Shown piece after piece: positions 25,069 through 33,696 of a stretch of DNA of 64,000 bases. Source of the stretch: Nonomuraea zeae. GTDB taxonomy: Bacteria > Actinomycetota > Actinomycetes > Streptosporangiales > Streptosporangiaceae. The notes under the pieces were generated by a model that was not told the DNA's origin, searched no databases, and worked only from the letters and a program-made list of their open reading frames with translations. Each line of letters begins with the position of its first letter. Position 1 is the first letter of the stretch. The translations under genes and the position numbers were made by a program. The stretch is taken from positions 24,823-88,822 of the forward strand of contig NZ_VCKX01000017.1 of NCBI RefSeq assembly GCF_005889725.1, in the 5' to 3' direction.

Positions 25069-25145
25069 TTTGAAGGCTGTCTAAGTACATCTGCCGGCAG
25101 AATGCCTGACAGCTTAGAGATATGTCAAATTAGATGTTCATCAAA
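25069..25145 (-). promoter_or_regulatory. Three ArsR-type operators upstream of the CCG-tagged flavoprotein
   Basis: TTTGA-N6-TCTAA (25069-25084), TTAGA-N6-TCAAA (25114-25129) and TTAGA-N6-TCAAA (25130-25145). The last two are immediately adjacent. All fit TTWGA-N6-TCWAA, the same motif as at 20.4 and 22.1 kb. Confidence 0.6.
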
Positions 25146-25170
25146 TCAATGCAGGAGGAGCTGCGACCCG

Positions 25171-26268
25171 TCACGCGCGGACGCGCTCCCGGTTACCGCG
25201 CAGATGACGCGTGAGGGCGGCGACGAGGCGCTGAGCGTCGGCGCCGACCCCGCGCAGCGTGTTGGAGGAGGGAGTGCGCTGCCACTCCAGGCCCAGATAG
25301 CCCAGGCCCGCATGGGTGAGGGACAGACCCCGGCGCTGACGAGGGCGTCCGTCAGCCGTCAGCGCACCCAGATGGGACAGGTAGGGCAGGTCCGGCTGGT
25401 AGCCGGTGGCCAGCAGCACCGCATCGACGCGTTCACGCCCGCCGTCGGGCCATTCGACCTGATCGCCGTCCAGGCGCGTGAACATCTCCCGGCGGCGGTA
25501 GCGGCCCTCGCGCAGCGCCTGGCGATAGCGGCCGTCATCGAGCACGGGCGAGGCGGGCGGCGCCTCCGCGCGGGACAGCGGCAGCCGGTCGAACCCGCTC
25601 ACACGGAACCAGAAATGCAGGTCCCGCCCCAGCGGGCGCTGCTCCACGAACCGGATCGGCGCCCGGCTGGCGAGCGTCACCCGCCGCTCGGCGGCCAGCT
25701 CGTAGGCGACTTGGATCGCCGAGTTACCCGCCCCAACCACGATGACATGCTCACCGGGCAGCGAGGCCGGCGAGCGATAGTCGGCAACGTGCAAGACCTG
25801 GCCGGTGAAGGTGTCCAGGCCGGGCAGGGCAGGCCGATACGGGCGGCCGAAGGCGCCGCTGGCCGCGATCAGGACAGCGGCGGCCAAGTCCTCGCCGCCA
25901 TCCAGACGAACACCGAAGCCGTCGCTACCGGTGTTCCCGGCGGGCTCGACCGCGAGGACCCTGGCGCCGGTGCGCAGCTCGGCGCCGCACCCGGCCAGGG
26001 CAGCGGCGTAACACTCCAGGTAGGCGACCACCTCATCGCGGCGCGGGTAGCGCTCGGGATCACCACCGAAAGGCATGCCGGGCAGGCCGCTGTAGCGGGC
26101 GGGCGAGAACAAGGCGAGGCTGTCGTAGTAGCGCGGCCAGGACCCGGCCGCCCGCTCGGAGGCTTCCAGCAGCACGGGCCGCAGCCCGTGCTCGAGGACG
26201 GCGTGCGCGGCGGCCAGGCCGGACTGGCCGGCCCCGACGATCAGGACGGAGTCGTTGCGAGGGGACAT
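25171..26268 (-). CDS. Flavin-containing monooxygenase-type oxidoreductase
   Basis: 365 residues. FAD motif SVLIVGAGQSGLAAAHAVLEHG, SWPRYYDSLALFSPARYSGLPG, NADPH motif VIVVGAGNSAIQVAYELA and LLATGYQPDLPYL. It is related to ArsO and to the FMO/CzcO-like group, and is the third flavoprotein of the cluster. It is divergent from the second arsR gene, with 78 bases between their starts, so that repressor probably controls both. It lacks CCG motifs. Confidence 0.82.
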   Translation of the reverse strand: MSPRNDSVLIVGAGQSGLAAAHAVLEHGLRPVLLEASERAAGSWPRYYDSLALFSPARYSGLPGMPFGGDPERYPRRDEVVAYLECYAAALAGCGAELRTGARVLAVEPAGNTGSDGFGVRLDGGEDLAAAVLIAASGAFGRPYRPALPGLDTFTGQVLHVADYRSPASLPGEHVIVVGAGNSAIQVAYELAAERRVTLASRAPIRFVEQRPLGRDLHFWFRVSGFDRLPLSRAEAPPASPVLDDGRYRQALREGRYRRREMFTRLDGDQVEWPDGGRERVDAVLLATGYQPDLPYLSHLGALTADGRPRQRRGLSLTHAGLGYLGLEWQRTPSSNTLRGVGADAQRLVAALTRHLRGNRERVRA

Positions 26269-26346
26269 GCCGCGAACGTACCGTCATTTTATAATATGTC
26301 AATATCTTGAAGTGAAGGATAGGATGCCGCGAGGAAGGGAGCAGTC

Positions 26347-26739
26347 ATGGCCATCAGGACATCGGCCGCGAGGCCGGGCACTCCGCCACCCGATGCCGCG
26401 CCCGCTTGCGCACTAGCCTCAGCGCCGGGCGACAGTGCGGCCGCCGCGTGCGCACCGCAGCTGGGCCAGGCCACGCACGACTTTCTCAAGGCGTTGGCCC
26501 ATGAGGGCCGCCAGCAGATCATGCTGCTGTTCACCCGCGGTGCCGAACTGTCGGTGAACCAGGTCGCCGAGCGCGCCGGCATCAGCCAGTCCGCCGCATC
26601 CCAGCAGTTGGCGCTGCTGCGCCGCGGCGGCATCGTCACCTCCCGTCGCGACGGCAAGGAAGTGCTGTATCGCGGCGACCGCGACAGCGTCGCCCGCATT
26701 CTCGGCGATCTGCAGGACTATCTGAAGTTCTGCTGCTGA
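26347..26739 (+). CDS. arsR: Second ArsR-family repressor
   Basis: 130 residues. The first about 40 residues are a Pro/Ala-rich, Cys-bearing extension (PACALAS, AAACAPQ). The winged helix follows (FLKALAHEGRQQIMLLF, then ISQSAASQQLALLRRGGIV) with no Cys in helix 3, and the protein ends KFCC. The Cys pair at the C-terminus plus N-terminal Cys resemble the variable metal sites of atypical ArsR sensors. An imperfect ATAT-N4-ATAT repeat lies in the divergent promoter at about 26292-26304. Confidence 0.83.
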   Translation: MAIRTSAARPGTPPPDAAPACALASAPGDSAAAACAPQLGQATHDFLKALAHEGRQQIMLLFTRGAELSVNQVAERAGISQSAASQQLALLRRGGIVTSRRDGKEVLYRGDRDSVARILGDLQDYLKFCC

Positions 26740-26829
26740 TCTCTTGTCGGTGGACCGGCACAGCGGCCGGTTCCCTCATGCCGGTGGCACGCCCCGCCCC
26801 TGGTTGAGGTGACGGCGGGAGGGCGCCAG

Positions 26830-27519
26830 TCAGCTGGGCCGGCGTTGCAGCTGGTAGCACCACAGCTCAAACCGGTCATCAGCCCGCCGCACCCGCATGC
26901 CGAGCGTCTCGGCTGAGGTGCGTTCAGCGCTCAGGAGTTGCCAGCCGGCAGGGCTGAAACGCTGCCAGACCTCCTCGATGGTGAGGCCGGCGTGCATCGG
27001 GGCAGCCTTGGGCGGTCGGCTGAATCCGTACAAGAGCAGCATCGCCCCCGGTGCCGCGGCGTGTGTCACGCTGGCGACGTAGGCGGGCCGCCGGTCCTCG
27101 GGCAGGGTGTGCAGGCAGCCGAAGTCCACCAGCAGGCCGAAGCCGCCGCCGGCGCCGAGATCGTGCAAGCGGGTGACGTCGCCGTGGATGAAACGCGGGG
27201 CGATGAAGCCCGCAGTCGCGCCAGCGGCGGTGGCGTGGCGGCGGGCGGCGGCCAGGGCCTGGGGCACCATGTCGATGGCGGTGACGTCCCAGCCGCGGCC
27301 CGCCAGATAGATGGTGTCGACACCGGTCCCGCAGCCGAGATCCAGGGCCCGTCCGGGCGCCAGCGCCGAAGGCCCTTCGACGAGCTTGATCAGGTCGGCG
27401 GGTGGGGCGGGCCGCTGCCACACGGTCAGGCCCAGCCGGTAGACGAGCCGATAGACCACGCGGTACCAGCGTGGACCGGCCGCGGTGCGCCGATACCGCC
27501 GCAGCAGGCTGATCAGCAT
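26830..27519 (-). CDS. Class I SAM-dependent methyltransferase
   Basis: 229 residues from ATG 27519. Motif I is ALDLGCGTGVDTIYLAGRGWDVTAIDMV, motif II region FGLLVDFGCLHTLPEDRRPAYV. It resembles thiopurine/tellurite-type (TehB-like) methyltransferases. It lacks the conserved Cys set of ArsM arsenite methyltransferases, so calling it ArsM would be wrong. It overlaps the upstream membrane-protein gene by seven bases and forms a two-gene unit with it. A role with a metalloid or volatile product is possible from context only. Confidence 0.78.
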   Translation of the reverse strand: MLISLLRRYRRTAAGPRWYRVVYRLVYRLGLTVWQRPAPPADLIKLVEGPSALAPGRALDLGCGTGVDTIYLAGRGWDVTAIDMVPQALAAARRHATAAGATAGFIAPRFIHGDVTRLHDLGAGGGFGLLVDFGCLHTLPEDRRPAYVASVTHAAAPGAMLLLYGFSRPPKAAPMHAGLTIEEVWQRFSPAGWQLLSAERTSAETLGMRVRRADDRFELWCYQLQRRPS

Positions 27520-28019
27520 GATGTGACTCCCTCGGCGGGCTGCCTGCGCCCGATGGCACGGGCGATCACCGGCAGGCCGATCAGGCTCGGCAGCACCCAG
27601 TACGTCCAGGCGGGCAGCCGGTCCCGGCCCGGCAGGTGCGGGCCCTTGTCGACGTAGAAGCCCGTGAGCAGGGCGGCATAGGAGCCTCCCAGGCCCGCGA
27701 TGTGCAGGTACGGCCGCCGCCGCCTGCTCAGGTAACCGACCATGGCGAGCGCGAAGGCGGCCGCGCCGATGACGAACAGGTGCGCGTTGTGGTTCCGCCG
27801 GATCACCGACATGACACTCATCGAGGCGAACACCACGCCCAGAGCCCACAGGTAGATCCGGCCGAAGCGCCGGTGCCGGGCCGCACCCTTGCGCGACAGT
27901 GCCGCCGCAGCCCCGCAGGTGGCGCACGTCAGCCCGGCCGCGACGTGGATGGCCAGGACGGTGAGGAACAGCGGGCCCCTATCGGGCACCGGGATGCCAC
28001 CGATGTCGATCTCGTCCAT
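27513..28019 (-). CDS. DUF2306-like four-helix membrane protein
   Basis: 168 residues, about five hydrophobic segments. The start IHVAAGLTCATCGAAAALSRKGAARHRRFGRIYLW and the later HLFVIGAAAFALA and LLTGFYVDKGP are typical of actinobacterial membrane proteins annotated DUF2306 or similar. Function unknown. The start is ATG 28019, with GTG 28022 as an alternative directly after GGAGGG. It is divergent from a broken padR gene, which may once have repressed it. Confidence 0.68.
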   Translation of the reverse strand: MDEIDIGGIPVPDRGPLFLTVLAIHVAAGLTCATCGAAAALSRKGAARHRRFGRIYLWALGVVFASMSVMSVIRRNHNAHLFVIGAAAFALAMVGYLSRRRRPYLHIAGLGGSYAALLTGFYVDKGPHLPGRDRLPAWTYWVLPSLIGLPVIARAIGRRQPAEGVTSC

Positions 28020-28035
28020 CACAACCCTCCATACG

Positions 28036-28098
28036 TAGCGACGCTATATATAGGGACGCTACATCGGCGGTTGCCGGGGCGGAAGGCCCCATATAGCG
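28036..28098. promoter_or_regulatory. Divergent promoter with repeated TATAGCG half-sites
   Basis: CGCTATATA (28042-28050) and ATATAGCG (28091-28098) are inverted copies, and TAGCG...ACGCTA arms (28036-28061) form another pair. Such short repeats in a padR promoter are usual for PadR operators. Confidence 0.45.
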
Positions 28099-28107
28099 TT
28101 ACTACCT

Positions 28108-28586
28108 ATGAGGGCCGAAGCGCTCAAAGGGCATCTGGACGGCCTGCTGCTGGCGGCACTGGAGGACGGGCCGCGGCACGGCTACGCGGTCAAGGAGGCT
28201 CTGCGGGAGGCGACCAGGGCCGGATCGACCTGCCCACCGGCACCGTCTACCCGGCGCTGCACCGGCTGGAGCGAGCCGGGCTGATCACGGGAAGCTGGTC
28301 GGTGGTCGGTGGTCGTCGCCGCCGCACCTACGAGCTCACTGACGACGCAAGCGCGACTGCCGTCGGTTGGGCGACGCTGTCGGCCGATTCCCCAGCCGCC
28401 GACAGCGTCCGGTGGATCTCCCCGGCCGAGGCCGAGCGACTGGCCGCCTCTCGGCCGTCCCCGCGCCGCCGCCGGACCTGCGGCGGGAGGCCTCCACCAG
28501 CCTGCTGGGGCAGCGCCCCGATCGAGGCGATCGAGCCGGCCGACCTGGGTGCCATGGACGTGCGTGAGGAGGGGCGCACGTGGTGA
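28108..28586 (+). pseudogene. PadR-family repressor, frameshifted
   Basis: The ATG at 28108 opens MRAEALKGHLDGLLLAALEDGPRHGYAVKEALREAT, a textbook PadR winged-helix start. The frame then stops soon after, while RIDLPTGTVYPALHRLERAGLITGSWS continues in the next frame. An indel near 28215 separates the two. The second part then degenerates into non-PadR sequence, so the C-terminus is also lost or altered. The neighbouring two-gene unit may therefore be derepressed. Confidence 0.72.
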
Positions 28587-29373
28587 CCCCGCCCCGTCGC
28601 CCGCGCTGTCGGCTCTGCCCGGCACACCGCCGACGGAGCAGAGCATCGCCGGCAAACCGGCGATCGAGCCACTGCAGGTCACCGTGATCCACGACCCGGA
28701 CGCCGGAGTCCTGGTACTGGACGCCATGCCCTACATCGCCTCGGCCCGCGACCTGACCTACAGCGTGCTCGACGCGCTCAGGAAAGTCCTGCCCAAGCGG
28801 ATCAGCGGACGCCTGCCCAAACTGGCATGGGAAAGCACCGTATCCTGAACGCTCGCCTAATGGCTGCACGCCCTGGTGGGCAACCGCGCCACACCATGCC
28901 CTCCAGCCTCTACGACGCGTTACGCGAGCTCCTCGCCCCCACCCCGCCCTACCGGGCCCGGCTGTATCTGATCGACGCCAGAGCCAGCCTGGATATCGAC
29001 ACCGGCCTCCACGACGCCCTGCTCATTGACCCACCCTAGGACTGCGTGACCTGTGTCACTGACATTTTTCGTCGCCACTACTGACGTTCTCGTGTCGCCT
29101 GACAGATTTCCCCGAGAGTGCTACCGGTCATGAGGTCACGGAACAGTCCGCGAGTGGTTCGGCTGACCAGGTCACCCACGTCGTAACACCGCCTTCTGCC
29201 TCAAGGTACTTCCCAGGATGCCGGTGGCCGCCGGCAGTCCGCCTCCGGTTATCACGAGTGTGTTCACGCAGCGCGCCAGCCCCAGGTTAGGCCGATGCTG
29301 CCATGTGCCGATGTGGACTGATCTCTGTCACCTGGTGCTGGGTGATCTTGGTGGCAAATTGATGGCAAACGAT
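28587..29373. other. Island end without supported genes
   Basis: About 790 bases. Two short plus-strand frames (about 28610-28848 and 28827-29039) have moderate codon bias but overlap each other, have no ribosome site and match nothing I recognise. No tRNA gene is seen here; the tRNA-Ala that often follows tRNA-Ile in actinobacteria is not present. Confidence 0.45.
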
Positions 29374-29412
29374 CAAAAGGCCATCTCCCGACTTCCGGGA
29401 AACGGCCTCTGA
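29374..29412 (-). terminator. Intrinsic terminator, probably the original tRNA-Ile terminator
   Basis: On the minus strand a nested hairpin (AGGCC and TCCCG arms) is followed by TTTTGATC. It lies 14 bases beyond the left att repeat, where the end of the tRNA-Ile transcript would be before the element inserted. Confidence 0.65.
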
Positions 29413-29425
29413 ACTGCTAAAACAC

Positions 29426-29470
29426 TGTGGGGCTACCAGGACTTGAACCTGGGACCTCTTCCTTATCAGG
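29426..29470. repeat. Left att repeat (partial tRNA-Ile)
   Basis: 45 bases identical to 44856-44900, covering the anticodon loop to the 3' end of the tRNA. Beyond 29470 the sequence diverges, so no tRNA 5' half exists here. Confidence 0.9.
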
Positions 29471-29566
29471 CAACTCGGACGCAAACTCTGATCAACGGAT
29501 GCAGCCCGTTGACCTGGCAGAGATGATTGCCAGGGTCCGCCAACGTTCGTGATCGTCAATAGCGAT

Positions 29567-29588
29567 TGTCACTCAGTCTGTCACTCAG
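29567..29588. repeat. Direct repeats, likely integrase arm-type sites (left)
   Basis: TGTCACTCAG occurs twice with a 12-base period (29567-29576, 29579-29588), about 100 bases inside the left att repeat. Related repeats with the same period lie inside the right end. Confidence 0.5.
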
Positions 29589-29699
29589 CGGACTCGGGGC
29601 AGAGCCTGTGGCCCTAGCCAGCGCTCGGTGCTGGTACGCGAGCAACCTGTGCAACCTGAGGCCGTTATACGCTCAGCCGTGCTCGGACACATTGTCCCA

Positions 29700-31514
29700 T
29701 TACCTGTCCACGTGAAGGGCCGATGAGATCCATTGCCAAAGCGCAAAGAGAGGTGCGTCAGGCTTTATATCTGCCACGAGCAGTGTGACCAATGCCACTA
29801 GAAGCGACGCCAGCGAGACCCAAATCGCGATTCGGCTCACTTTTATCGTGTCTATTGATGTGCCGAGCGATGCGACCGTTGAAAGCACTTCCCGATAGTC
29901 TTTGTCTATGGCGGCCAGTTCTCGCGCTCGAAGGGTGTACTCTGCTCGCCACCTGTCAACCAAATCAATGGGATCTGGTTCCTTCTTTCCCACTTCTCGC
30001 AGTGCTCTAGCCAGGCGCGCTGACGCATTCAGGGTAAACCGAACGTCGTTCTCATGCCTCCATGTGCGTGCGTTGAAGGATTGTATATCGCGGGTAAGGC
30101 TACTCACGTCGAGACTCAGCGTGAGAAAATCCTCCCGCAGTTCCCTTAGGCGCCGCCCCCTGAAGCGCCCATGGCGAGTGCGGGATTTATCGCGCAGCTC
30201 AGCATATTTTGCGTCGAGAAGTTCAAGAAGATCGGCAATGGCTAGGAGCGCCAGAAACTCACGCAAGGCTTCGCCTAACACATATGTGACCGCACCGTCT
30301 ATGCCATCGCTGTATGCACTTGTGTCACCGACACTCTCCGCGATCGATTTGCGTTGGCCCCACAGCGTCCACGCCTTCTCATCCTTGAAAGTTGCACAGA
30401 GACCAGTATCCACCTTCTCCAACATGAGGCCGGGAATGTTTGAGCATGTGATCGGATTGACATTAAACCGACTGAGCCCGAGAGCTCTGAGCGCCGACGA
30501 GAAATTCTGATCTATTTCCGATTCCGCGAAGGGGTCGAATCTGTCCAGCAATAGCAGATCGGTTAATGGCTGGCATTGGGAGTTCCGCGCAAAGACGCCC
30601 GGCATCTCTCGCCGTAGCCACGATCGAGCCTTGCGGTGGACTGATCTTCTTGCTTCCTGCGTTCTCCGAAGTCCCGACCAGTGCCTGTCTTCTGGATGCA
30701 GATGACCCTCTTTCCAAACCAATTGGGGTTCATGGTCGGCATGCCAGACGTCATCGAGATGACGTAGAGCTGTGGCGCTCAGGCGGAATTGAGCTAAGAC
30801 AGCTGTAAGCCCTTCGCCAATCTGGAGGCCATGTATCTCTATATTGCTAAATTCCGCAGGCAACTCTTGGCGCATTGTTCTGCCAGGCACACCCGAAGAT
30901 CCTTCAGCAGCGATATCTCCGATTTGCCACCATACCCACCCCCTCCCCGCACGAGAGCGCTCCAGGATTTCCTGATTAGACTCTCCCGGCCTATAGCGCG
31001 CCCGCCCCTTATCCCAGGAATGCTTTTCGATCGCTCTAGCGAGATCGCTGATATGACTAGGAGGAAATAGTTCGATCACCCATACCGCAGGCATAGAAAC
31101 GTGCTCATCGGATGACACGCTTAAATTATGGAGTGGATCATCTCGACTCCGAGCAATATTCCTCTCATGCACATTGAACTGCAGAAGTTGGTTAATAAGA
31201 TAGTTTAGCCCCGCTCTGACTGGGCGCGGGATGAACCTCCTTACTTGCCCGCCGAGGAGGAAGTTGATGACCGAATATGGCAGGTCATACCATCGATTCC
31301 CTTGTCCAATTCCGGGCACCTGCGCATAAGCCTCCTGCAGGTAGTCGGTCGCATTTATGGATTCACCAGGCGTCTTGTCATTTGATTCGACGCGCGCGTT
31401 AGTGTGTCTGCGCCCAGCAGGATAAGCCTCTCGGGTAGAGGATGCCCCATTCGCTCCACCCCCTCTCTTGTTACGCCTACTCTTCGCCGCTATTTTTTTG
31501 GCTCGCCGTGCCAT
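29700..31514 (-). CDS. Membrane-anchored protein of unknown function, AICE cargo
   Basis: 604 residues, base composition clearly lower in GC than every neighbour, which suggests separate transfer. A very basic N-terminus (ARRAKKIAAKSRRNKRG) is followed by a large soluble region without a motif I recognise, a charged helical stretch (about 440-540) and a single C-terminal membrane helix (about 562-584, IAIWVSLASLLVALVTLLVA). The helical stretch ending in a membrane segment recalls CorA-like or effector-type membrane modules. The position next to the att site is a typical place for defence or fitness cargo; this is inference only. No strong ribosome site is seen before the ATG. Confidence 0.72.
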   Translation of the reverse strand: MARRAKKIAAKSRRNKRGGGANGASSTREAYPAGRRHTNARVESNDKTPGESINATDYLQEAYAQVPGIGQGNRWYDLPYSVINFLLGGQVRRFIPRPVRAGLNYLINQLLQFNVHERNIARSRDDPLHNLSVSSDEHVSMPAVWVIELFPPSHISDLARAIEKHSWDKGRARYRPGESNQEILERSRAGRGWVWWQIGDIAAEGSSGVPGRTMRQELPAEFSNIEIHGLQIGEGLTAVLAQFRLSATALRHLDDVWHADHEPQLVWKEGHLHPEDRHWSGLRRTQEARRSVHRKARSWLRREMPGVFARNSQCQPLTDLLLLDRFDPFAESEIDQNFSSALRALGLSRFNVNPITCSNIPGLMLEKVDTGLCATFKDEKAWTLWGQRKSIAESVGDTSAYSDGIDGAVTYVLGEALREFLALLAIADLLELLDAKYAELRDKSRTRHGRFRGRRLRELREDFLTLSLDVSSLTRDIQSFNARTWRHENDVRFTLNASARLARALREVGKKEPDPIDLVDRWRAEYTLRARELAAIDKDYREVLSTVASLGTSIDTIKVSRIAIWVSLASLLVALVTLLVADIKPDAPLFALWQWISSALHVDR

Positions 31515-31797
31515 TGGTTCACTTCAATCCCTTTGTCGCTAGCGAGTGCGCCTGTCGCCCCTCGCGATGCCGATGGTCATTAGACCTTCCCGGCTGAGGG
31601 AACGCGCCAAATACCGACCGACTCAAGGGCAATCATCGAGGCTTGGAGGCTGTAACACCAGGGGGCGTTACGACCTTCCATCAGTAGGCATGGCTAGAGC
31701 GACAGGGACAATGATGCCTCGAAGCGTCCCAAGGTCCCGTTGACACCGTTGCACTTCGGACACCGGTGAGGGACGAAGGGACAGCAGGGACACGGCC
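31515..31797. other. Intergenic, no gene seen
   Basis: 280 bases between two minus-strand genes. No coding frame is supported. It probably carries the promoter for the 604-residue cargo protein. Confidence 0.4.
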
Positions 31798-33027
31798 TTA
31801 ACGACTGCCATGTGCCAGTGCCGCCGTGATCGTCTTCGCGCCGGACGCGCTCGCTTTCGCGATCTCGTGGGCGGCACGTCGAAGTTCCTTCACTGCATAG
31901 GCATTGAGAGTCACTGCATCCTGCGCCACGTCCGTGGCAACGGTCGTTGCGGCTTCGATATCGCCCTGCAGGATGTGTGCTCGTGTCAGACACGCTCCGT
32001 ACCATGCGCGGTCACGTCGGTAGGACTCCGGCAGCGTAGAGAGGCCACGCATGATGAAGTCGGTGGCGCGACGGCCGTCGCCGAGTTCGAGTTCGGCCAT
32101 GCCGCGTTGCATGAGGAACCAGCCCTCGTCGTAGAAGTACATCCAGGGTGGTTCGTTTTCGGGGTGTTCGGCGGCGGTGCGGATGAGGTCTTCGGCTTCG
32201 GCGAGGCGGGTGCGGGCCTGGTTGGCCTCGCCCAATTGGGCGTGGCCTCGGCCGGCCATTTGGGCGGCCATGCCTTGGACGCCGTAGGTCGTGCGGCCGT
32301 CGTGCCAGCGGGAGGCTTCTGCTAGGCGGATGCAGCGCTGGGCGTCGCCGAGGCTCCATGCCTGGTGGGCGCGCATGTTCAGGGTGGTGGAGGCGAGGCA
32401 GGCGTCGCCGGCCTCGACGGCCCAGGCGTGGGAGCGGTCGTACCAGGCCAGGGCGGCAGCGTGCTGGCGGGAGTCCTGGCACATCCAGGCGAGGAACTGG
32501 GCGTACTGGGCCAGGGCTGCTACGGCGCGGTCGGCGAGGGGGCCGCGGGCTCCTCGGGCGAGGTCGGCCACGGTGGACAACTGGGCGTGGATCAGCGGTA
32601 GGAGGGGGCGGCTGCCGATGGTGTCCTCGACGCGGCGGTGTTCGGCGAGGCAGTGTTCCAGCCATTCCACTGTCGCCAGGTCGACGCGGGAGGGGTGCTC
32701 GATGGCGCGGGTGATGCGTTCGTAGAGGTCGGGGTCGGGGGCCAACGTGGGGAGGGCGAGGGTGGGGACGGGCTTGATGATGGTGCCGAACAGCTGGTCT
32801 TCGGTCAGGCCGAACGCCTTGCAGTAGAGCTGGGTGTAGAAGGCGTCGGGGCGGTGTTCGCCGGTCTCGTGGCCTCGGATGCGGCGGATGACGTTCGGCA
32901 GCTCGGGGAGGGGCTTGTCGGAGGCTCTGGCCAGCTCTTGCGCCAGCTCGCGTTGTGACCAGCCCTTGCTGTTGCGGGCGGCGAGCAAGCGGCCGGCCCA
33001 GACGGGGGCCGTTGCGTTGTCGCTCAT
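31798..33027 (-). CDS. XRE-type regulator with TPR-like C-terminal domain
   Basis: 409 residues from ATG 33027 after GGAGGTG. An N-terminal HTH (LAARNSKGWSQRELAQELARA, residues about 12-35) precedes a long helical region with repeated Ala/Leu patterns like tetratricopeptide repeats (LAWYDRSHAWAVEAGDACLAS, then HAQLGEANQARTRLAEAEDL). The design recalls regulators that bind peptides or partner proteins. It may set expression of the neighbouring cargo gene or of the small plus-strand genes it diverges from. Confidence 0.8.
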   Translation of the reverse strand: MSDNATAPVWAGRLLAARNSKGWSQRELAQELARASDKPLPELPNVIRRIRGHETGEHRPDAFYTQLYCKAFGLTEDQLFGTIIKPVPTLALPTLAPDPDLYERITRAIEHPSRVDLATVEWLEHCLAEHRRVEDTIGSRPLLPLIHAQLSTVADLARGARGPLADRAVAALAQYAQFLAWMCQDSRQHAAALAWYDRSHAWAVEAGDACLASTTLNMRAHQAWSLGDAQRCIRLAEASRWHDGRTTYGVQGMAAQMAGRGHAQLGEANQARTRLAEAEDLIRTAAEHPENEPPWMYFYDEGWFLMQRGMAELELGDGRRATDFIMRGLSTLPESYRRDRAWYGACLTRAHILQGDIEAATTVATDVAQDAVTLNAYAVKELRRAAHEIAKASASGAKTITAALAHGSR

Positions 33028-33128
33028 CCGGTGCACCTCCGGGGACAGGCGGACACGGGGGCGGACAGCGGGGTTCGCCGCTCGGTGTCCTCTTCTGACG
33101 TAGTACCGCGCGTGGCTCTCATGTAGTC

Positions 33129-33380
33129 GTGCACCAGGACATCGATGGTTTCTACTCGTGGGCTGCTAGCGATCAGTACGGCCGTGGGGCGTGCGGCATA
33201 ACCGGTGAGGCCGAGCAGGCGGCCGCGCTTCTGCGGCAGGCGCTTGAGTCGTTAGCGCCCGGTGCCACGGGCTCGGTCCAGCTCGTGCATCTCGACCGGT
33301 ACGCATCGAACCCCTCCTACATCTACGGCGCGATCGTGCTGCGTCTCCGCAGCGCGACGACCACCGTCGCCAACGGCTGA
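33129..33380 (+). CDS. Small conserved AICE protein
   Basis: 83 residues from GTG 33129. The sequence has an ordered look (YGRGACGITGEAEQAAALLRQALESL, then VQLVHLDRYASNPSYIYGAIVLRL) and resembles small proteins encoded next to XRE/GNAT genes in actinobacterial integrative elements. No function can be assigned. It is divergent from the XRE/TPR gene. Confidence 0.55.
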   Translation: MHQDIDGFYSWAASDQYGRGACGITGEAEQAAALLRQALESLAPGATGSVQLVHLDRYASNPSYIYGAIVLRLRSATTTVANG

Positions 33381-33464
33381 CGCCGAGCCGACGTGAACGC
33401 CAGATCAGCCGACGCAGGAGGCGACCGCGGTTGCCTCCTGCGCGCGAACCGAAGGCAAGCCCTC

Positions 33465-33692
33465 ATGTACGTGTGGACGCCGCATGTCCCGTACGGTCCG
33501 CGTCCTGTCCGGGTGCGGGAGATCTCGTGTTGCGGTGAGTACGAGTGGTGCTGCGAGGCGGGACAGTTCCTCATCCGTCGCCACAGCGAGGAGAACGGCT
33601 ACGAGGAGACCGCCCGAGGGCGCCACGCCACCGCTCGCCTTGTGTGGGCCGCGCTGACCGCCGCGCACAGGCATGGGCAGCGCAAGCCTTGA
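33465..33692 (+). CDS. Small Cys-rich AICE protein
   Basis: 75 residues from ATG 33465; an upstream GTG at 33393 would give 99. The core REISCCGEYEWCCEAGQFLIRR has two Cys pairs that may bind zinc. The end (GYEETARGRHATARLVWAAL) is helical. It lies just after the previous small gene and ends against the convergent acetyltransferase gene. Function unknown. Confidence 0.5.
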   Translation: MYVWTPHVPYGPRPVRVREISCCGEYEWCCEAGQFLIRRHSEENGYEETARGRHATARLVWAALTAAHRHGQRKP

Positions 33693-33696
33693 TGAC

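Noticed and set aside
26830..27519. ArsM arsenite methyltransferase
   Set aside because: The SAM motif fits, but the conserved Cys residues of ArsM are absent.
28827..29039. Small hypothetical protein at the island end
   Set aside because: Overlaps another weak frame, no ribosome site, no family resemblance.
29426..29470. Second tRNA-Ile gene
   Set aside because: Only the 3' half is present; it is the att duplication.
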